A DNA stretch of 64,000 nucleotides from Oscillospiraceae bacterium (GTDB lineage Bacteria; Bacillota; Clostridia; Oscillospirales; Oscillospiraceae): positions 1 through 64,000 of the forward strand of contig JAFYAQ010000013.1 of assembly GCA_017540645.1 (NCBI GenBank). The letters run 5' to 3'. The translations under genes were made by a program, and so were the position numbers. The notes under the pieces are model-generated. The model was not told the DNA's origin. It made no database searches and was given only the letters and a program-made list of their open reading frames with translations. Below are positions 44,013 to 53,710 of the stretch, piece after piece. How positions within the stretch are numbered: the first letter of the stretch is position 1; every line of letters starts with the position of its first letter.

Positions 44013-45218
44013 TCAAACGATGATGGGCATGATATATTTTTCAATATCATCACAGTACCGATGCTGTAATTCATAGGACTCAAATTCCAAATCAACAAAT
44101 GCCAGAACGTCTGTTCCGTTGCTGCATGCTTGGACTTCTTCCCCGCAGGGTATGCGTTCCTCTATTTTTTTCACATATTTTTGAATTATCGGCGAACAGT
44201 GGATCCCTTTATAAACACCGGCCGAGTGTGAAAAAACGGAATGTCGGGATATATAATGACACTCTCTGTTGAATTGCTTTAAGGAATTAAAGTATCGGTC
44301 GTCATTTACTGCGGTCGTTACCAGCAATTTATGCATATCAATACCGCAATGCCGGAAGATAAACGCCGGAATGCCTGCACCGCCCTGTCTTGGATTGAGC
44401 TCGATCACAAATAAACGGTTATCCTGCGTAAAATACATCTCGACATTCAGTTCACCGAAAGTAAAACCTGCCGCGTCAAGGATCTTGACCAAAGTGCTTT
44501 GAATCTCGCTTAATTGAATCGGATCTGTCCTGAGGGGAAGCGAATATGTCATCGGAAGCATAGGCGTAATGCGGCTTCTCGTGGTAAAAAACAATCCGTC
44601 CCACAGGATCTCCTTGTTTAAAACGAACAGATCGCCTTCGATCATAGTTAAGGAAGGCATATCTACAAATTCCTCTATCATACACTGATCATTCCATGAA
44701 TAATCGGTGTTGATCCTGTAAAGCGCTTTTAATCCTTCCGGATCATAGGACGATACTACCGTTGTTCCCCGGCTTGCCGAGCTTGCGGCGGGCTTTACAA
44801 CAAAAGGACAAGGCATTTTCTCTGCCGCGTTCAAAAAATCCGTTTCATTTTCCGCTAAATAATGCTTCGGAGCATATACGCCGGCGGCTTCCTGTAAAGA
44901 ACGGAATCTATCTTTGGATAAAAGCGTTTCCATGCATGCAATTGAATTGCCCCGAAGATGCAGCTCCTTTGCAATACGAGAAACATTAAGCATAGCGGGC
45001 TCAGAATTTGAAATCACGCCGTCTATGTTCTCTTCAACGGCAACTCTGATCACGGCATCTGTGTCCAGTGTATTTACCTGATAATGCTTATCCGCATATT
45101 TTATCCCCGGATTTGTTGTTGTCCAATCGCATAAAACGACGTAATACCCCTCTTTTTTGGCTGCTTGAATAACAGGAACCTGTGCTTCAGCGCCGCCGAG
45201 AATCAATAACTTTTTCAT
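44013..45218 (-). CDS. ATP-grasp carboxylate-amine ligase-like protein
   Basis: A 401-residue ATP-grasp enzyme. A pre-ATP-grasp Rossmann domain (KKLLILGGAEAQVPVIQAAKKEGYYVVLCDW) is followed by the ATP-binding part (PFVVKPAASSASRGTTVVSS) and the metal/ATP site (GELNVEMYF, then FVIELNPRQGGAGIP). Such enzymes link a carboxylate to an amine or thiol. In a polysaccharide cluster it could add an amino acid to an amino sugar, which is an inference. GGAGG lies upstream of the ATG. It follows the DegT-like aminotransferase gene after a 184-bp gap in which nothing clear is seen. Confidence 0.85.
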   Translation of the reverse strand: MKKLLILGGAEAQVPVIQAAKKEGYYVVLCDWTTTNPGIKYADKHYQVNTLDTDAVIRVAVEENIDGVISNSEPAMLNVSRIAKELHLRGNSIACMETLLSKDRFRSLQEAAGVYAPKHYLAENETDFLNAAEKMPCPFVVKPAASSASRGTTVVSSYDPEGLKALYRINTDYSWNDQCMIEEFVDMPSLTMIEGDLFVLNKEILWDGLFFTTRSRITPMLPMTYSLPLRTDPIQLSEIQSTLVKILDAAGFTFGELNVEMYFTQDNRLFVIELNPRQGGAGIPAFIFRHCGIDMHKLLVTTAVNDDRYFNSLKQFNRECHYISRHSVFSHSAGVYKGIHCSPIIQKYVKKIEERIPCGEEVQACSNGTDVLAFVDLEFESYELQHRYCDDIEKYIMPIIV

Positions 45219-45402
45219 TTTTTATAAGGCCTCCCTCAACAAGCACGGCTGTTTCAAAGCGCACATCGATCCCATTCCTGCCATCTTTGCTGAAGAAACG
45301 GCCAACCGGGCAACAATCGCGAACGCCAAACAACGATCTCTGACTCAGTTCTTTCCGTATAAATTCTTAAACGGCGTCTGCCCCCGTTCCCTTCCTCTTT
45401 TT

Positions 45403-46359
45403 TTATATGAGCTCCCTGACTGCATCTGCCACCCTTTGCATGTCCGCTTCGGAATACCGCTGATCACAGGGCAGGGGCAGTATATTCTCCGTGAAATCTG
45501 TTTCAATGTCCAGGCCGCTGCCGAGAACATTCGGCCAAAGGGTCGCCACATAGATTTTTCTTTTGGCAAGCTGTTTTTTGACCGCCATCCCGTTCTGCAC
45601 ATAAAAAGGATAGGCATACGGCCCGGCCGGACAGTGTATCTCTAATGGATTTCTTTCGCCCAGCGCTTTGGAGAGAAACAGGAAATTCTCCTCCCGGCGC
45701 CGCTTTGCCGCCGGATAGTCGATAGCTCCGAGAATATTATGCGTCAGCTTCGACATTTGACGAAGCTCTATTTCCTTGAACGACTCATCATTATTATTAA
45801 AATAGTCATAATATTTCGACGCGCTGGTCCCTTCAAAACGCCCTAAGATATGCTTCATTCTATCCATAGACACATCTACAGGAAGATCCTCCCGAAATGC
45901 GGCATCTGTATAGACATATCCCCCGTCCGGGACCCCAAAAAACTTCCGGCAGGAATACAGGGTATCGATCCCCTTTACAGGCCGGGCAAAAAAAGCCTGG
46001 GCATTATCCACGACGATATGGTTATACCGGTTTTTCAGACGGGTCAGTTGCTCCTCATCCAGCAGGCCGTAATAATTTACAACATAGACGACCTCTCCGG
46101 GCCTGGGTTCGATATCCAGCAGAGGAAGAAAAGACCTGTCGATCCGGTACTCCTCATAAGGGATCTTTTCCCGCTCCAGCACAAGCTTCACCGAGTCACA
46201 CAGAAAATAGGGCAGATAGACTTTATGATAATGCTTTGCTTTGATTATATAGAGCAGCGCGCATCTCGCGTTATTCACTGCGGCCAGATCCGGATAGTAT
46301 TCATGGGAGATCAGCTCTTCCAGACCGAAATATCCGCCGATTTCTTTTGTTTCAGCCAT
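45403..46359 (-). CDS. DegT/DnrJ/EryC1/StrS-type PLP aminotransferase
   Basis: A 318-residue sugar aminotransferase-like protein. The PLP region shows Asp118 in HIVVDNAQAFF and Lys139 in YSCRKFFGVPDGG, the position of the Schiff-base Lys in DegT enzymes. The usual N-terminal nucleotide-sugar loop is shortened, which may mean a different amino acceptor. The ATG with AGGG seven bases upstream was chosen over a GTG nine bases earlier. It lies between the WbqC-like and ATP-grasp genes. Confidence 0.82.
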   Translation of the reverse strand: MAETKEIGGYFGLEELISHEYYPDLAAVNNARCALLYIIKAKHYHKVYLPYFLCDSVKLVLEREKIPYEEYRIDRSFLPLLDIEPRPGEVVYVVNYYGLLDEEQLTRLKNRYNHIVVDNAQAFFARPVKGIDTLYSCRKFFGVPDGGYVYTDAAFREDLPVDVSMDRMKHILGRFEGTSASKYYDYFNNNDESFKEIELRQMSKLTHNILGAIDYPAAKRRREENFLFLSKALGERNPLEIHCPAGPYAYPFYVQNGMAVKKQLAKRKIYVATLWPNVLGSGLDIETDFTENILPLPCDQRYSEADMQRVADAVRELI

Positions 46360-46391
46360 ACAAAACACCCTGTTCCACAGTTACTTTTTGA

Positions 46392-47096
46392 TCAGGACTC
46401 GATCAAGGTATATCGGTTCAGCATGTCCTGGATCTCCGGGACAGAGTTGAACATCATAATGTCGATGATGGACAAGTGGGGAACAAACTCTCCGCCGAAC
46501 TGAGGATACACGATATCATCCGCTTTCAGGAAGGCCAGTTTGAGGCCGTTGGCCCGGAACTCTTCAAAATCATACAGCTCCGTGCCCCCGATCGCGTTGA
46601 TGTATTCATCGCCGCCGAGGACTTTGCATACGTCGTAGATCCGGTACTGCATTTTCAGTTCCTTGTCACAATCCAGCTCCGAGAAGAGAAGGATTTCCGT
46701 TTTGATGCCCAGATAATCGCAGACCAGCCGGTTGGACGCTACATTACATTCGGCCAGATTATCATAATCTGCCAGCAGGAACCGCTCCAGCAAGGGCATT
46801 ACATCGGAGAAATAGGGCGCCTTTCCGTAAGCACACTCCAGGGTGTGGATATTGTTTTTCTTTGCCTCCGGGTCTCCGGATACTTGGATTTCATTAAAGG
46901 GCTTGTTTTGACTGACCTTCAAAGTTTTTACCCGGAAAAAAGCCGGAGCACCGTTTATCAGGATTTGATTCCGGATGCCCCATTTAATGTTGGAAAAGGA
47001 CGCGGTATCAAAGACGACATACTTGTCAACCATGTTTAAGAGCTGAAAATACCCGATATAAGGGAAAAAATAGGGCTGCATAATCCCGATCTTCAT
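46392..47096 (-). CDS. WbqC-like family protein
   Basis: A 234-residue protein of the WbqC family: IGIMQPYFFPYIGYFQLLNMVDKYVVFD at the start and GIRNQILINGAPAFFRVK. Members occur in O-antigen and exopolysaccharide loci, often with DegT aminotransferases as here. Their chemistry is not firmly known. The start was set at the ATG preceded by AGAGG. It is co-directional with its neighbours. Confidence 0.87.
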   Translation of the reverse strand: MKIGIMQPYFFPYIGYFQLLNMVDKYVVFDTASFSNIKWGIRNQILINGAPAFFRVKTLKVSQNKPFNEIQVSGDPEAKKNNIHTLECAYGKAPYFSDVMPLLERFLLADYDNLAECNVASNRLVCDYLGIKTEILLFSELDCDKELKMQYRIYDVCKVLGGDEYINAIGGTELYDFEEFRANGLKLAFLKADDIVYPQFGGEFVPHLSIIDIMMFNSVPEIQDMLNRYTLIES

Positions 47097-47173
47097 TTCT
47101 GTTTTCCTCTTCATTTATTTTTTAAATTTGATAACACAACTATGCCTTCCGGCTGTTCGGAGAAAGAATATTT

Positions 47174-48235
47174 TCAATTCGTTTTATGTAAAAATCTCAG
47201 GAGACTCAGTTTTCTTTTGCCGATAATACGAGTAGCCGTCAGCTTGAGATAAGATTTGATCACCATGCCGGTTCCCGGCTTTACAAATCGATCGATGGTC
47301 TGAAAAGCGGTATCGCGGCTCTTTCCTCCGTCGTAACACAGGGTAAAGTGCTTTTCCGGGTCGAGAGGCTGACGGCTGTAATCGTAGGTATCGGACGTGA
47401 CCTTTCCGGATTTGTTCGGTTTTATGGACTGGCAGAAAAGGCCCGTCCCGTCAAAGCCGTTATTTCTCACCTTGGAAGTGACCGGCATGGCCTGGTATTT
47501 CCCCCGGACCTGCATATATACGCCCATGGCGATGTCGGTCATGCTGGTGAACATATAACACAGCTGACGTACATCCCGGTCATCCGGATTGACGCCCGCA
47601 ACACAGTTGATGTAGTCGGTCCTTCGGTACCGGCTGAAACGGAAGTGCTTGAGGTTATGGGAAAAATCGCGGACCAGGCACAGATCTTCCACGATCTCTT
47701 TATGGAATACTTTGTACTTGCTGTTCCAGAATCCAGCTCCCCACATATTGAAAATGGCATTCTGCGTGATGATATTGCAGCCGTTTTCCGTCTCAAACTT
47801 CACGGGATAGGAATAGCCGCTCACCGCGATCACGTCCGGGTCATCCCGAAAGTAATCCAATGCTTTCAGCATGTACTCCAGATAATTCTCACTGAATTCG
47901 GTATCATCCTCCATAAAAATAAACTGTTCATGATCCCGGATCGCTTCCCGATAAAGCTCCTCCAAATTTCTGTCCGCGCCGTAATTTGTAGGCCTCTTAT
48001 ACAGGTTGAAGCTTCGGAACATGCTGTAGTCCCGTTCTACCAGCTTCAGGATCTCCCGGTATCCGGGCCAATGTGCTTCTTTCGTCGGATAGTCCACGCC
48101 GATATATACATCCACATATTCAGCCCATGGATTCTTTTTCAGACTTTCAAGACATTTTTCCAGATGTTTATTCCGGCATAGCGTGGGAATCAACACGGCC
48201 GTTTTTACATTTTTGTAACCGTCGTTTTCGATCAT
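47174..48235 (-). CDS. Glycosyltransferase, GT-A fold (family-2-like), paralogue 1
   Basis: A 353-residue glycosyltransferase. It opens with TAVLIPTLCRNKHLEKCLESLKKN, has a metal-binding EDD in FIFMEDDTEFSENYLEYM, and ends with a basic region. It is clearly homologous over its length to the protein at 53711-54772, with shared IPTLCR-x-x-H, ESLKKN-W-x-x-YxDVYI, HWxGYR and NxGFDGTGL(F/Y)C. The sugar donor and acceptor are unknown. The ATG at 48235 was preferred to a GTG six bases before it. Confidence 0.87.
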   Translation of the reverse strand: MIENDGYKNVKTAVLIPTLCRNKHLEKCLESLKKNPWAEYVDVYIGVDYPTKEAHWPGYREILKLVERDYSMFRSFNLYKRPTNYGADRNLEELYREAIRDHEQFIFMEDDTEFSENYLEYMLKALDYFRDDPDVIAVSGYSYPVKFETENGCNIITQNAIFNMWGAGFWNSKYKVFHKEIVEDLCLVRDFSHNLKHFRFSRYRRTDYINCVAGVNPDDRDVRQLCYMFTSMTDIAMGVYMQVRGKYQAMPVTSKVRNNGFDGTGLFCQSIKPNKSGKVTSDTYDYSRQPLDPEKHFTLCYDGGKSRDTAFQTIDRFVKPGTGMVIKSYLKLTATRIIGKRKLSLLRFLHKTN

Positions 48236-48262
48236 GATCACTCTTTCTCTTTCCCCTTCGTA

Positions 48263-51217
48263 TTAGCAGCCTTCAAAATACAGTTTCGTATATTTTTGGA
48301 GCGCCTTGCATTTATAGGTTTTCCAGATGAGGCAAACCGCCTTCTCTTCTCTCCCATCCGCATATCCGGTCAAACGTATCTGCTTCGGATCTCTTCGTAT
48401 TTGGGGATTTGCTCCCGCTTCATGGAGCACCGCTCCGGAAGACCCGGATACGGTCATATGGCCGGTCCAGCTTTCCGAAGTAAAACGATAAATCCTGTTG
48501 TTGATCAACTGTATGCCGTATCCTCTGCCGGACGCACCGCCTGTGATCTGGATCTGACTTCCATCCCGGAAAGTGAGGTCTCCGTCTTCCAGCCGGCAGC
48601 CGATGCTGGCGGCAGAAGATGTTTCGGAGAGGATACTTACGGAACAATCCTTTTCAAAAAGAATGTTTCCCAGAGCATAAAGGGCAACGCTCGTGCCTTC
48701 CTCTGACCGGGCGTCCCCGGCGGATAGCTTTAAGGTACCGGGACCGCTTACGGTCAGGGACCTGCCGGAATCCAGATAGACGCCAATATTGGTATATACA
48801 TCCGGGCAGGCGGCGGCCCGGATCTCCAAAAGAGAACCCTGGGCAAGAGCAATGTAGAGATTGCCCCAGGCGCCCATCACCATGAGAGAATCCCCGCCCC
48901 GGTCCTGGCTTTCCAGACGGCAGGACCCTTCGACGGCAATGGTCAAAGCGGTATCGTCCTGAGAATGGTAGTTGATCGCCGTCCCGGCATCCTCGGAAGG
49001 GACAATGTCCACATCTTTCAGATAAAGGGTCCGGCTGCTGTCGTCATACCGGATATGCCCTCCGTCCCGCAGGACGACGCCGGGCAGACCCGGAAGCAGA
49101 TCCACGTTCTGAAGACTGATGCTTGTGCCGGATATATTCAGATCATAGGAGTCGAACGTCGCCGTATAGCTCGGCTGTGTTTCGGGAATTTCCGATTCGG
49201 AAGCCTCTTCCCATACGGCATAGAGGAACATGTTGGAGGAAACCCTAATAAACCCGCCGGCGAAGTATTCGGCCTCCGCCGCGTTTTTTTCGGTCGCCCA
49301 GCCCAGGAAGCGGAAGCCTTTGCGCGTCGGGATGATATCGGGGATCCAGGAATCGCCTATATTGCACCACTGGTTCGGAGGTCCGTTTGTCCCGCCGTTC
49401 AGATCATACTGCAGATAATGATACCGGCCGACGTATTCCCATTCCTGAACCGGGATCTGCTCGTATTCGGAGAAATCCTTCTCAATAGAGGTCCACTCGT
49501 TGATCATCTGCACCTCGTGAGATATCAGATCACGGTGGAACTCCTCCCTCGCGTTTCTATTCTCTTCCAGCGTTCCGGCAAATTCCCGTAAGCCCAATAC
49601 CGCCTTCACATATCGCCAGGACAGTTTACTGCGCTCGATGGCCGCAAGGGCGTCCGGATCATCGCCGGAAGCGGTTTCAGCCGCGTCCCAGAGGCGATCG
49701 ATCTTCTCCGCTTCTTCCTCGTCTATGGAGAAAGAATCCCCCATGGAGCTGTAAATGGTCACATGTCCGTTGATGTTGGCGGTGAGCTCATCGATGACCG
49801 CCTTGACGGAATCTCCGCCCTCACCGTAGAAGTAACGGCAGAAATCCAGCATGTTCGCTTCGAAATCACAGTAGGGATCCTCCAGCAGCTTCGCGATGAG
49901 ATAGGTCCTGAGGTCCCCGAATTCGGTGTCACAGAGATAAACGTAATAGTTTCCCTCTTCATATACGCCCCGGATCCCATGCTCATAAAAACACTGCATA
50001 TTTTTCTGCAGAATATGGAAATCCGGAAAAACGCCGAGAGTGAAGGCAAAATTGGTGGTGTAATCCCAAATATACAGATTTTTGCAGATGTCGGACCAAT
50101 CCTCCAGGTCCTTCATCAGCTCCTGGTTGCTCGGGCAGTCGGGGTCATCCAGGGGATGAGAGAAGCAGCATTCGAACGTGCAGAGCCTGACGATGACATT
50201 GTCCTCCGGCACCACGGCAGACGGCGCTTTGCGGGTGTGCATGTAAGCGAGAGTGTCGATTTCCACATTGTCATAGCCCGATGCTTTGACAGCCTTCGCG
50301 ATCCGGTTGACAAATGTGAGCAAAGAGCCGGCGTGGGATCCGTTTGCATCGTCAAGTGCTTTGCATGCGTCACATTCACAGTAGACCGGGTTATCGGCCT
50401 GGGACAGAGAAATGATCTGCAGGTCTGCGTCCGGATCATGGCGGTCCTTCAGAAGACGCAGGACCTCTTCGAGGACGATCTTATAAACATCCTCATTGGT
50501 CAGACACAGCTGACTGGGTACCCGCTCCCCCTCGTGCAGCGCAAAGTAATCCGGATGGCTTTCAAAATACTTGTCGGAAGAGCAGAAAACCGTGGAAAGG
50601 GTGTGACTGGAACCGCTGAGATAGGGGATGTTTCCGCCCTGCTCGTGGGTCACGGCCCCGTGCAAATTGCTGTTCAGCTTGTTCGCGACGCAATACAAAG
50701 GGGTCCAGCCGCTGCGCCAGTCCGTGCTTCTGAATGCAAAATACGTATTATATTCTATTTTTTCCTCGGGAAGTTCCATCTTGCCGGAAGTCGATACAAA
50801 ACCGGATTCCGGAGTATAGCATCGGTAGCCGCAGAAATCTTCGAGGAAGGAAAAGACGCCGTAGACCGTCCCGCGGCTGCCCGCTCCGTATATGGCCAGA
50901 CCGTTTTGAAACGGAGCGATCACATAGGAATCCGCCGCCTTGCCCGTCATATCGGACGTGTCATAAGCGGAGGTCTCTCCGATGCAGAATTTGAATCCCG
51001 CAAACGGCCGATCGTCGGGGATGATGGGGTAATCGTTCCCGTCAAGCGCAGACAGGTATCCGGACAGTTCCTGCGCGGCATATCTCTCCGTATCGGAAGC
51101 GTCGGCGGAAATAACGATCGCACTGTTCTTTGCCGTGTTCGAAGCCTCCGCCGAAGAAAAAAACACAGGACAGAGTGCGCATATCAGGAACACCAGGAAT
51201 CGTTTGGACAATTTCAT
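48263..51217 (-). CDS. Secreted DUF4838 glycoside-hydrolase-like protein
   Basis: A 984-residue exported protein. After a signal peptide (to about AEA at residue 25) there is a GH20/GH67-type N-terminal domain and the DUF4838 TIM-barrel-like core (SGSSHTLSTVFCSS, ISLSQADNPVYCECDACKALDD). A helical region, an InlB/Flg_new beta repeat (YDLNGGTNG...GFRFLGWAT) and a beta-helix-like tail follow. It probably binds or trims polysaccharide outside the cell. The start is the ATG with GGTGA upstream. It is unusual as a putative hydrolase inside a synthesis cluster. Confidence 0.82.
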   Translation of the reverse strand: MKLSKRFLVFLICALCPVFFSSAEASNTAKNSAIVISADASDTERYAAQELSGYLSALDGNDYPIIPDDRPFAGFKFCIGETSAYDTSDMTGKAADSYVIAPFQNGLAIYGAGSRGTVYGVFSFLEDFCGYRCYTPESGFVSTSGKMELPEEKIEYNTYFAFRSTDWRSGWTPLYCVANKLNSNLHGAVTHEQGGNIPYLSGSSHTLSTVFCSSDKYFESHPDYFALHEGERVPSQLCLTNEDVYKIVLEEVLRLLKDRHDPDADLQIISLSQADNPVYCECDACKALDDANGSHAGSLLTFVNRIAKAVKASGYDNVEIDTLAYMHTRKAPSAVVPEDNVIVRLCTFECCFSHPLDDPDCPSNQELMKDLEDWSDICKNLYIWDYTTNFAFTLGVFPDFHILQKNMQCFYEHGIRGVYEEGNYYVYLCDTEFGDLRTYLIAKLLEDPYCDFEANMLDFCRYFYGEGGDSVKAVIDELTANINGHVTIYSSMGDSFSIDEEEAEKIDRLWDAAETASGDDPDALAAIERSKLSWRYVKAVLGLREFAGTLEENRNAREEFHRDLISHEVQMINEWTSIEKDFSEYEQIPVQEWEYVGRYHYLQYDLNGGTNGPPNQWCNIGDSWIPDIIPTRKGFRFLGWATEKNAAEAEYFAGGFIRVSSNMFLYAVWEEASESEIPETQPSYTATFDSYDLNISGTSISLQNVDLLPGLPGVVLRDGGHIRYDDSSRTLYLKDVDIVPSEDAGTAINYHSQDDTALTIAVEGSCRLESQDRGGDSLMVMGAWGNLYIALAQGSLLEIRAAACPDVYTNIGVYLDSGRSLTVSGPGTLKLSAGDARSEEGTSVALYALGNILFEKDCSVSILSETSSAASIGCRLEDGDLTFRDGSQIQITGGASGRGYGIQLINNRIYRFTSESWTGHMTVSGSSGAVLHEAGANPQIRRDPKQIRLTGYADGREEKAVCLIWKTYKCKALQKYTKLYFEGC

Positions 51218-51244
51218 AATGATCACCGAATAAAAACCTGCAAG

Positions 51245-52108
51245 TCAATTCCGCCCGTTTTCGTCAAGGAAGGAAAAAACCTGATCCCAGTAACCGGCCG
51301 GATCACGGAAGGCAGCTTCCCCGTGAGGCGCGTCTTCGCAGATATATAATGCCTTTGCACACCCGGCCGCATCATACAGCCTGTATGCGCTTTCCACCGG
51401 AACGGTCCGGTCGTTCTCCCCATGAATGAACAGGATCGGGACCCGGCTTTGTCCTACATGTTCAAGAGGCGCGGCGTCCTTCAGAGAATAACCGTACAGT
51501 TTGTCCGCGAACCGGGACATCTGTTCGGGAAGGATCCTTACTCTGACGCCGGTTTTCTCCTCCAGCTTCCAGCGCACGTAATCCAGCGCGGAAGTATAGC
51601 CGCTGTCGGCCACGATCCCCTTGACATTCTCCGGAAGCAGGGGACTGTCTGACAGGATCATCAGGGCCGCTGCGCCCATGGAGATCCCGTGCAGAGTGAT
51701 TTCCGCGTCCGGATCAAGCCCGGCGATATAGCCGATCCATTCCAGGATATCCGACGCGTCACGGTATCCCATGCCGATGCCGTTTCCGCCGCTGCTCCCA
51801 TGGGCTCGGTTGTCGGGCTGCAGAGTGTTATAACCATGTTCCCTGTAAATGCGGGCATATTCGTTCATCATGGAATGGTCGGACCGATAAGCGTGAACGA
51901 GGATGACCCACTTGTGGGAATCCTGATCGGCATTCTGAAGGGCTTTCAGCTTGAATCCTTCGTTCAGGAGGATCTCCGGCCCTTCCGGGATGGGATATGC
52001 TTCCTTTTCCGGCCGCAGCAGGATCCAGGTGAGCAGAGCGGCCCCCACAGGGATTGCGGCGAGTATCAGCAGAGCAGCGGGAAGAAGCCGGCATAAAACC
52101 TTTTTCAT
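51245..52108 (-). CDS. Membrane-anchored alpha/beta hydrolase
   Basis: A 287-residue serine hydrolase with an N-terminal transmembrane anchor (about 7-30). The nucleophile elbow is HGISMGAAALM, the acid is in FIHGENDRTVP, and the His is in EDAPHGEAAF. It resembles YqkD/FrsA-type BAAT-like hydrolases. The likely position is outside the membrane, where it could de-esterify polysaccharide. No clear ribosome binding site is seen before the ATG. It follows the hexapeptide acyltransferase gene. Confidence 0.86.
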   Translation of the reverse strand: MKKVLCRLLPAALLILAAIPVGAALLTWILLRPEKEAYPIPEGPEILLNEGFKLKALQNADQDSHKWVILVHAYRSDHSMMNEYARIYREHGYNTLQPDNRAHGSSGGNGIGMGYRDASDILEWIGYIAGLDPDAEITLHGISMGAAALMILSDSPLLPENVKGIVADSGYTSALDYVRWKLEEKTGVRVRILPEQMSRFADKLYGYSLKDAAPLEHVGQSRVPILFIHGENDRTVPVESAYRLYDAAGCAKALYICEDAPHGEAAFRDPAGYWDQVFSFLDENGRN

Positions 52109-52120
52109 ATACGAGTGAGA

Positions 52121-52711
52121 TTACCGCTCTATCGGATCCTTGGCGCCCGGATCCTTCCAGAAATAATCCATAATGACCGCCAGATCGTCTCTGTCCAGAG
52201 GCATATCCCGGAGCTTTTTCCGCTTGGCGAGCAGATCCTCCGTCTTTCCGATGACTCTGGCCGGGTTGCCTCCCACGATCGCGCCCTCCGGCACATCCTT
52301 CGTTACGACGCTTCCTGCCGCTACGATGGCATTGGGACCGATCCTGGTGTTATACAGAATGGTTGAATCCGAGCCTATAACAACATTATCGAAGATCTCA
52401 ATAGTGCCCATATAGTACTCGGAAAGCTGTTCTCCCGGATTCGCGCCGATCTTTCTCGCCAGCATGTCATTGATGACATCGTGAGTGATGAAGTTTACTT
52501 TGGCTGAGATCACCACATTGTCATGAAGCTTAAGCATATACGGCTCTTCGGGAATCGATCGGCAAAACCATTCGCAGTTCTTTCCGAAGCCTGCAAACAG
52601 ACCGCTTTCCGAAAGGAACCGGGTCCGTTTCCTTTCGCTCATCAACAGGATCCGGACTTTTGTGAGAAACATAAACTTCCGGCTGTATTTTTTCGGTTTT
52701 TTATTTCTCAT
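52121..52711 (-). CDS. Hexapeptide-repeat (left-handed beta-helix) acyltransferase
   Basis: A 196-residue acyltransferase of the LbetaH class. Hexapeptide turns such as [59 protein letters not shown] match O-acetyltransferases of capsule loci. The N terminus is basic. The likely job is acetylation of a polysaccharide sugar. Confidence 0.88.
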   Translation of the reverse strand: MRNKKPKKYSRKFMFLTKVRILLMSERKRTRFLSESGLFAGFGKNCEWFCRSIPEEPYMLKLHDNVVISAKVNFITHDVINDMLARKIGANPGEQLSEYYMGTIEIFDNVVIGSDSTILYNTRIGPNAIVAAGSVVTKDVPEGAIVGGNPARVIGKTEDLLAKRKKLRDMPLDRDDLAVIMDYFWKDPGAKDPIER

Positions 52712-52779
52712 ATCTGCCGACTTCCTTCCCTGGGCCTTTTGCCGCTTCCGTTCTGCCCCTTCGGGCTATCCTCCGCGCA

Positions 52780-53673
52780 TCATTTTGCTTCTGCCTTCTG
52801 CAGGTCGACCCATTTCTTGTGCCGTTCGAACATGTTGACGACGCCCTTGGGCTTCCCGAGCCACCATGCCATACGCTGCCCGGGGGTCAGATACTTCCGG
52901 AGATAGGAATAATATTCCCTTGCAAAAACCATCAGATAATCGTTGTTCCAGGGCTTGTCCCCGGTGATGAAATGCGCAATGGCGATTTTTCTCAAAAGAG
53001 CCGGGTGCTTCAGGCAGTATGCTTTGTGGATCAACAGCTGGAAATTATAGAGGATCGGCACCTCTTCGATATGGCCTTTGAACAGGAGATTGATGATATC
53101 CTGGTCACCGAGAACAATATTCAAGGGCTGATCCATGATGATCGAGATCTCTTTGAGCATACTGTCAACGGAATACATATGCCGGATCCCGGGCAGGTTC
53201 ATGGTCAGGACGCCCGTATTTACATACTTGTCGACGCCTACCCGGTTTGCATGATCTTCCTCGTTGATATCCGGCGCACCGACGATCAGCGTATCCGGGG
53301 CCCTTTCTGCAAAAAGCTCCTCTACCGATCCGCGGATCAGGATGTCGCAGTCCAGATACAGAATGGTACGAATCGAATCGTCGATCACATAAGGAAGAAA
53401 GAGCCGGTAGTATGTGGCGATCGAAATATGGGCCAGGGTCGGGGCTTTGGAAATCAGATCCCTGGAGTTCTCCGGAAGATCGTGCAGAACAAGCTCACAG
53501 CCGCCGCTGCGAAGAAGACGGTCAAAGGCTGCAATGGATTTCTCCGACAGATCATCGGCAAACGTGTGGGCAATGAAGCGGACCCCTTTGTTGTTCCGCA
53601 TCAGGGATTCCAGCATAATACATGCGGGGATCAGATAATTGTCATCACAGCAAAAAGAGATGTGTCTTTCCAT
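52780..53673 (-). CDS. Glycosyltransferase family 8
   Basis: A 297-residue GT8 enzyme (LgtC/general-stress-protein-A type). It has ISFCCDDNYLIPACIMLESLMRNN at the start, the DxD metal site in TILYLDCDILI, and NTGVLTMNL, GDQDIINLLF and HFITGDKPW near the end. It probably transfers glucose or galactose from a UDP sugar. AGGAGGAG precedes the ATG. Confidence 0.92.
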   Translation of the reverse strand: MERHISFCCDDNYLIPACIMLESLMRNNKGVRFIAHTFADDLSEKSIAAFDRLLRSGGCELVLHDLPENSRDLISKAPTLAHISIATYYRLFLPYVIDDSIRTILYLDCDILIRGSVEELFAERAPDTLIVGAPDINEEDHANRVGVDKYVNTGVLTMNLPGIRHMYSVDSMLKEISIIMDQPLNIVLGDQDIINLLFKGHIEEVPILYNFQLLIHKAYCLKHPALLRKIAIAHFITGDKPWNNDYLMVFAREYYSYLRKYLTPGQRMAWWLGKPKGVVNMFERHKKWVDLQKAEAK

Positions 53674-53710
53674 TTTTTCTCCTCCTGTTCCAAGATAACC
53701 CCGTTTGCCT

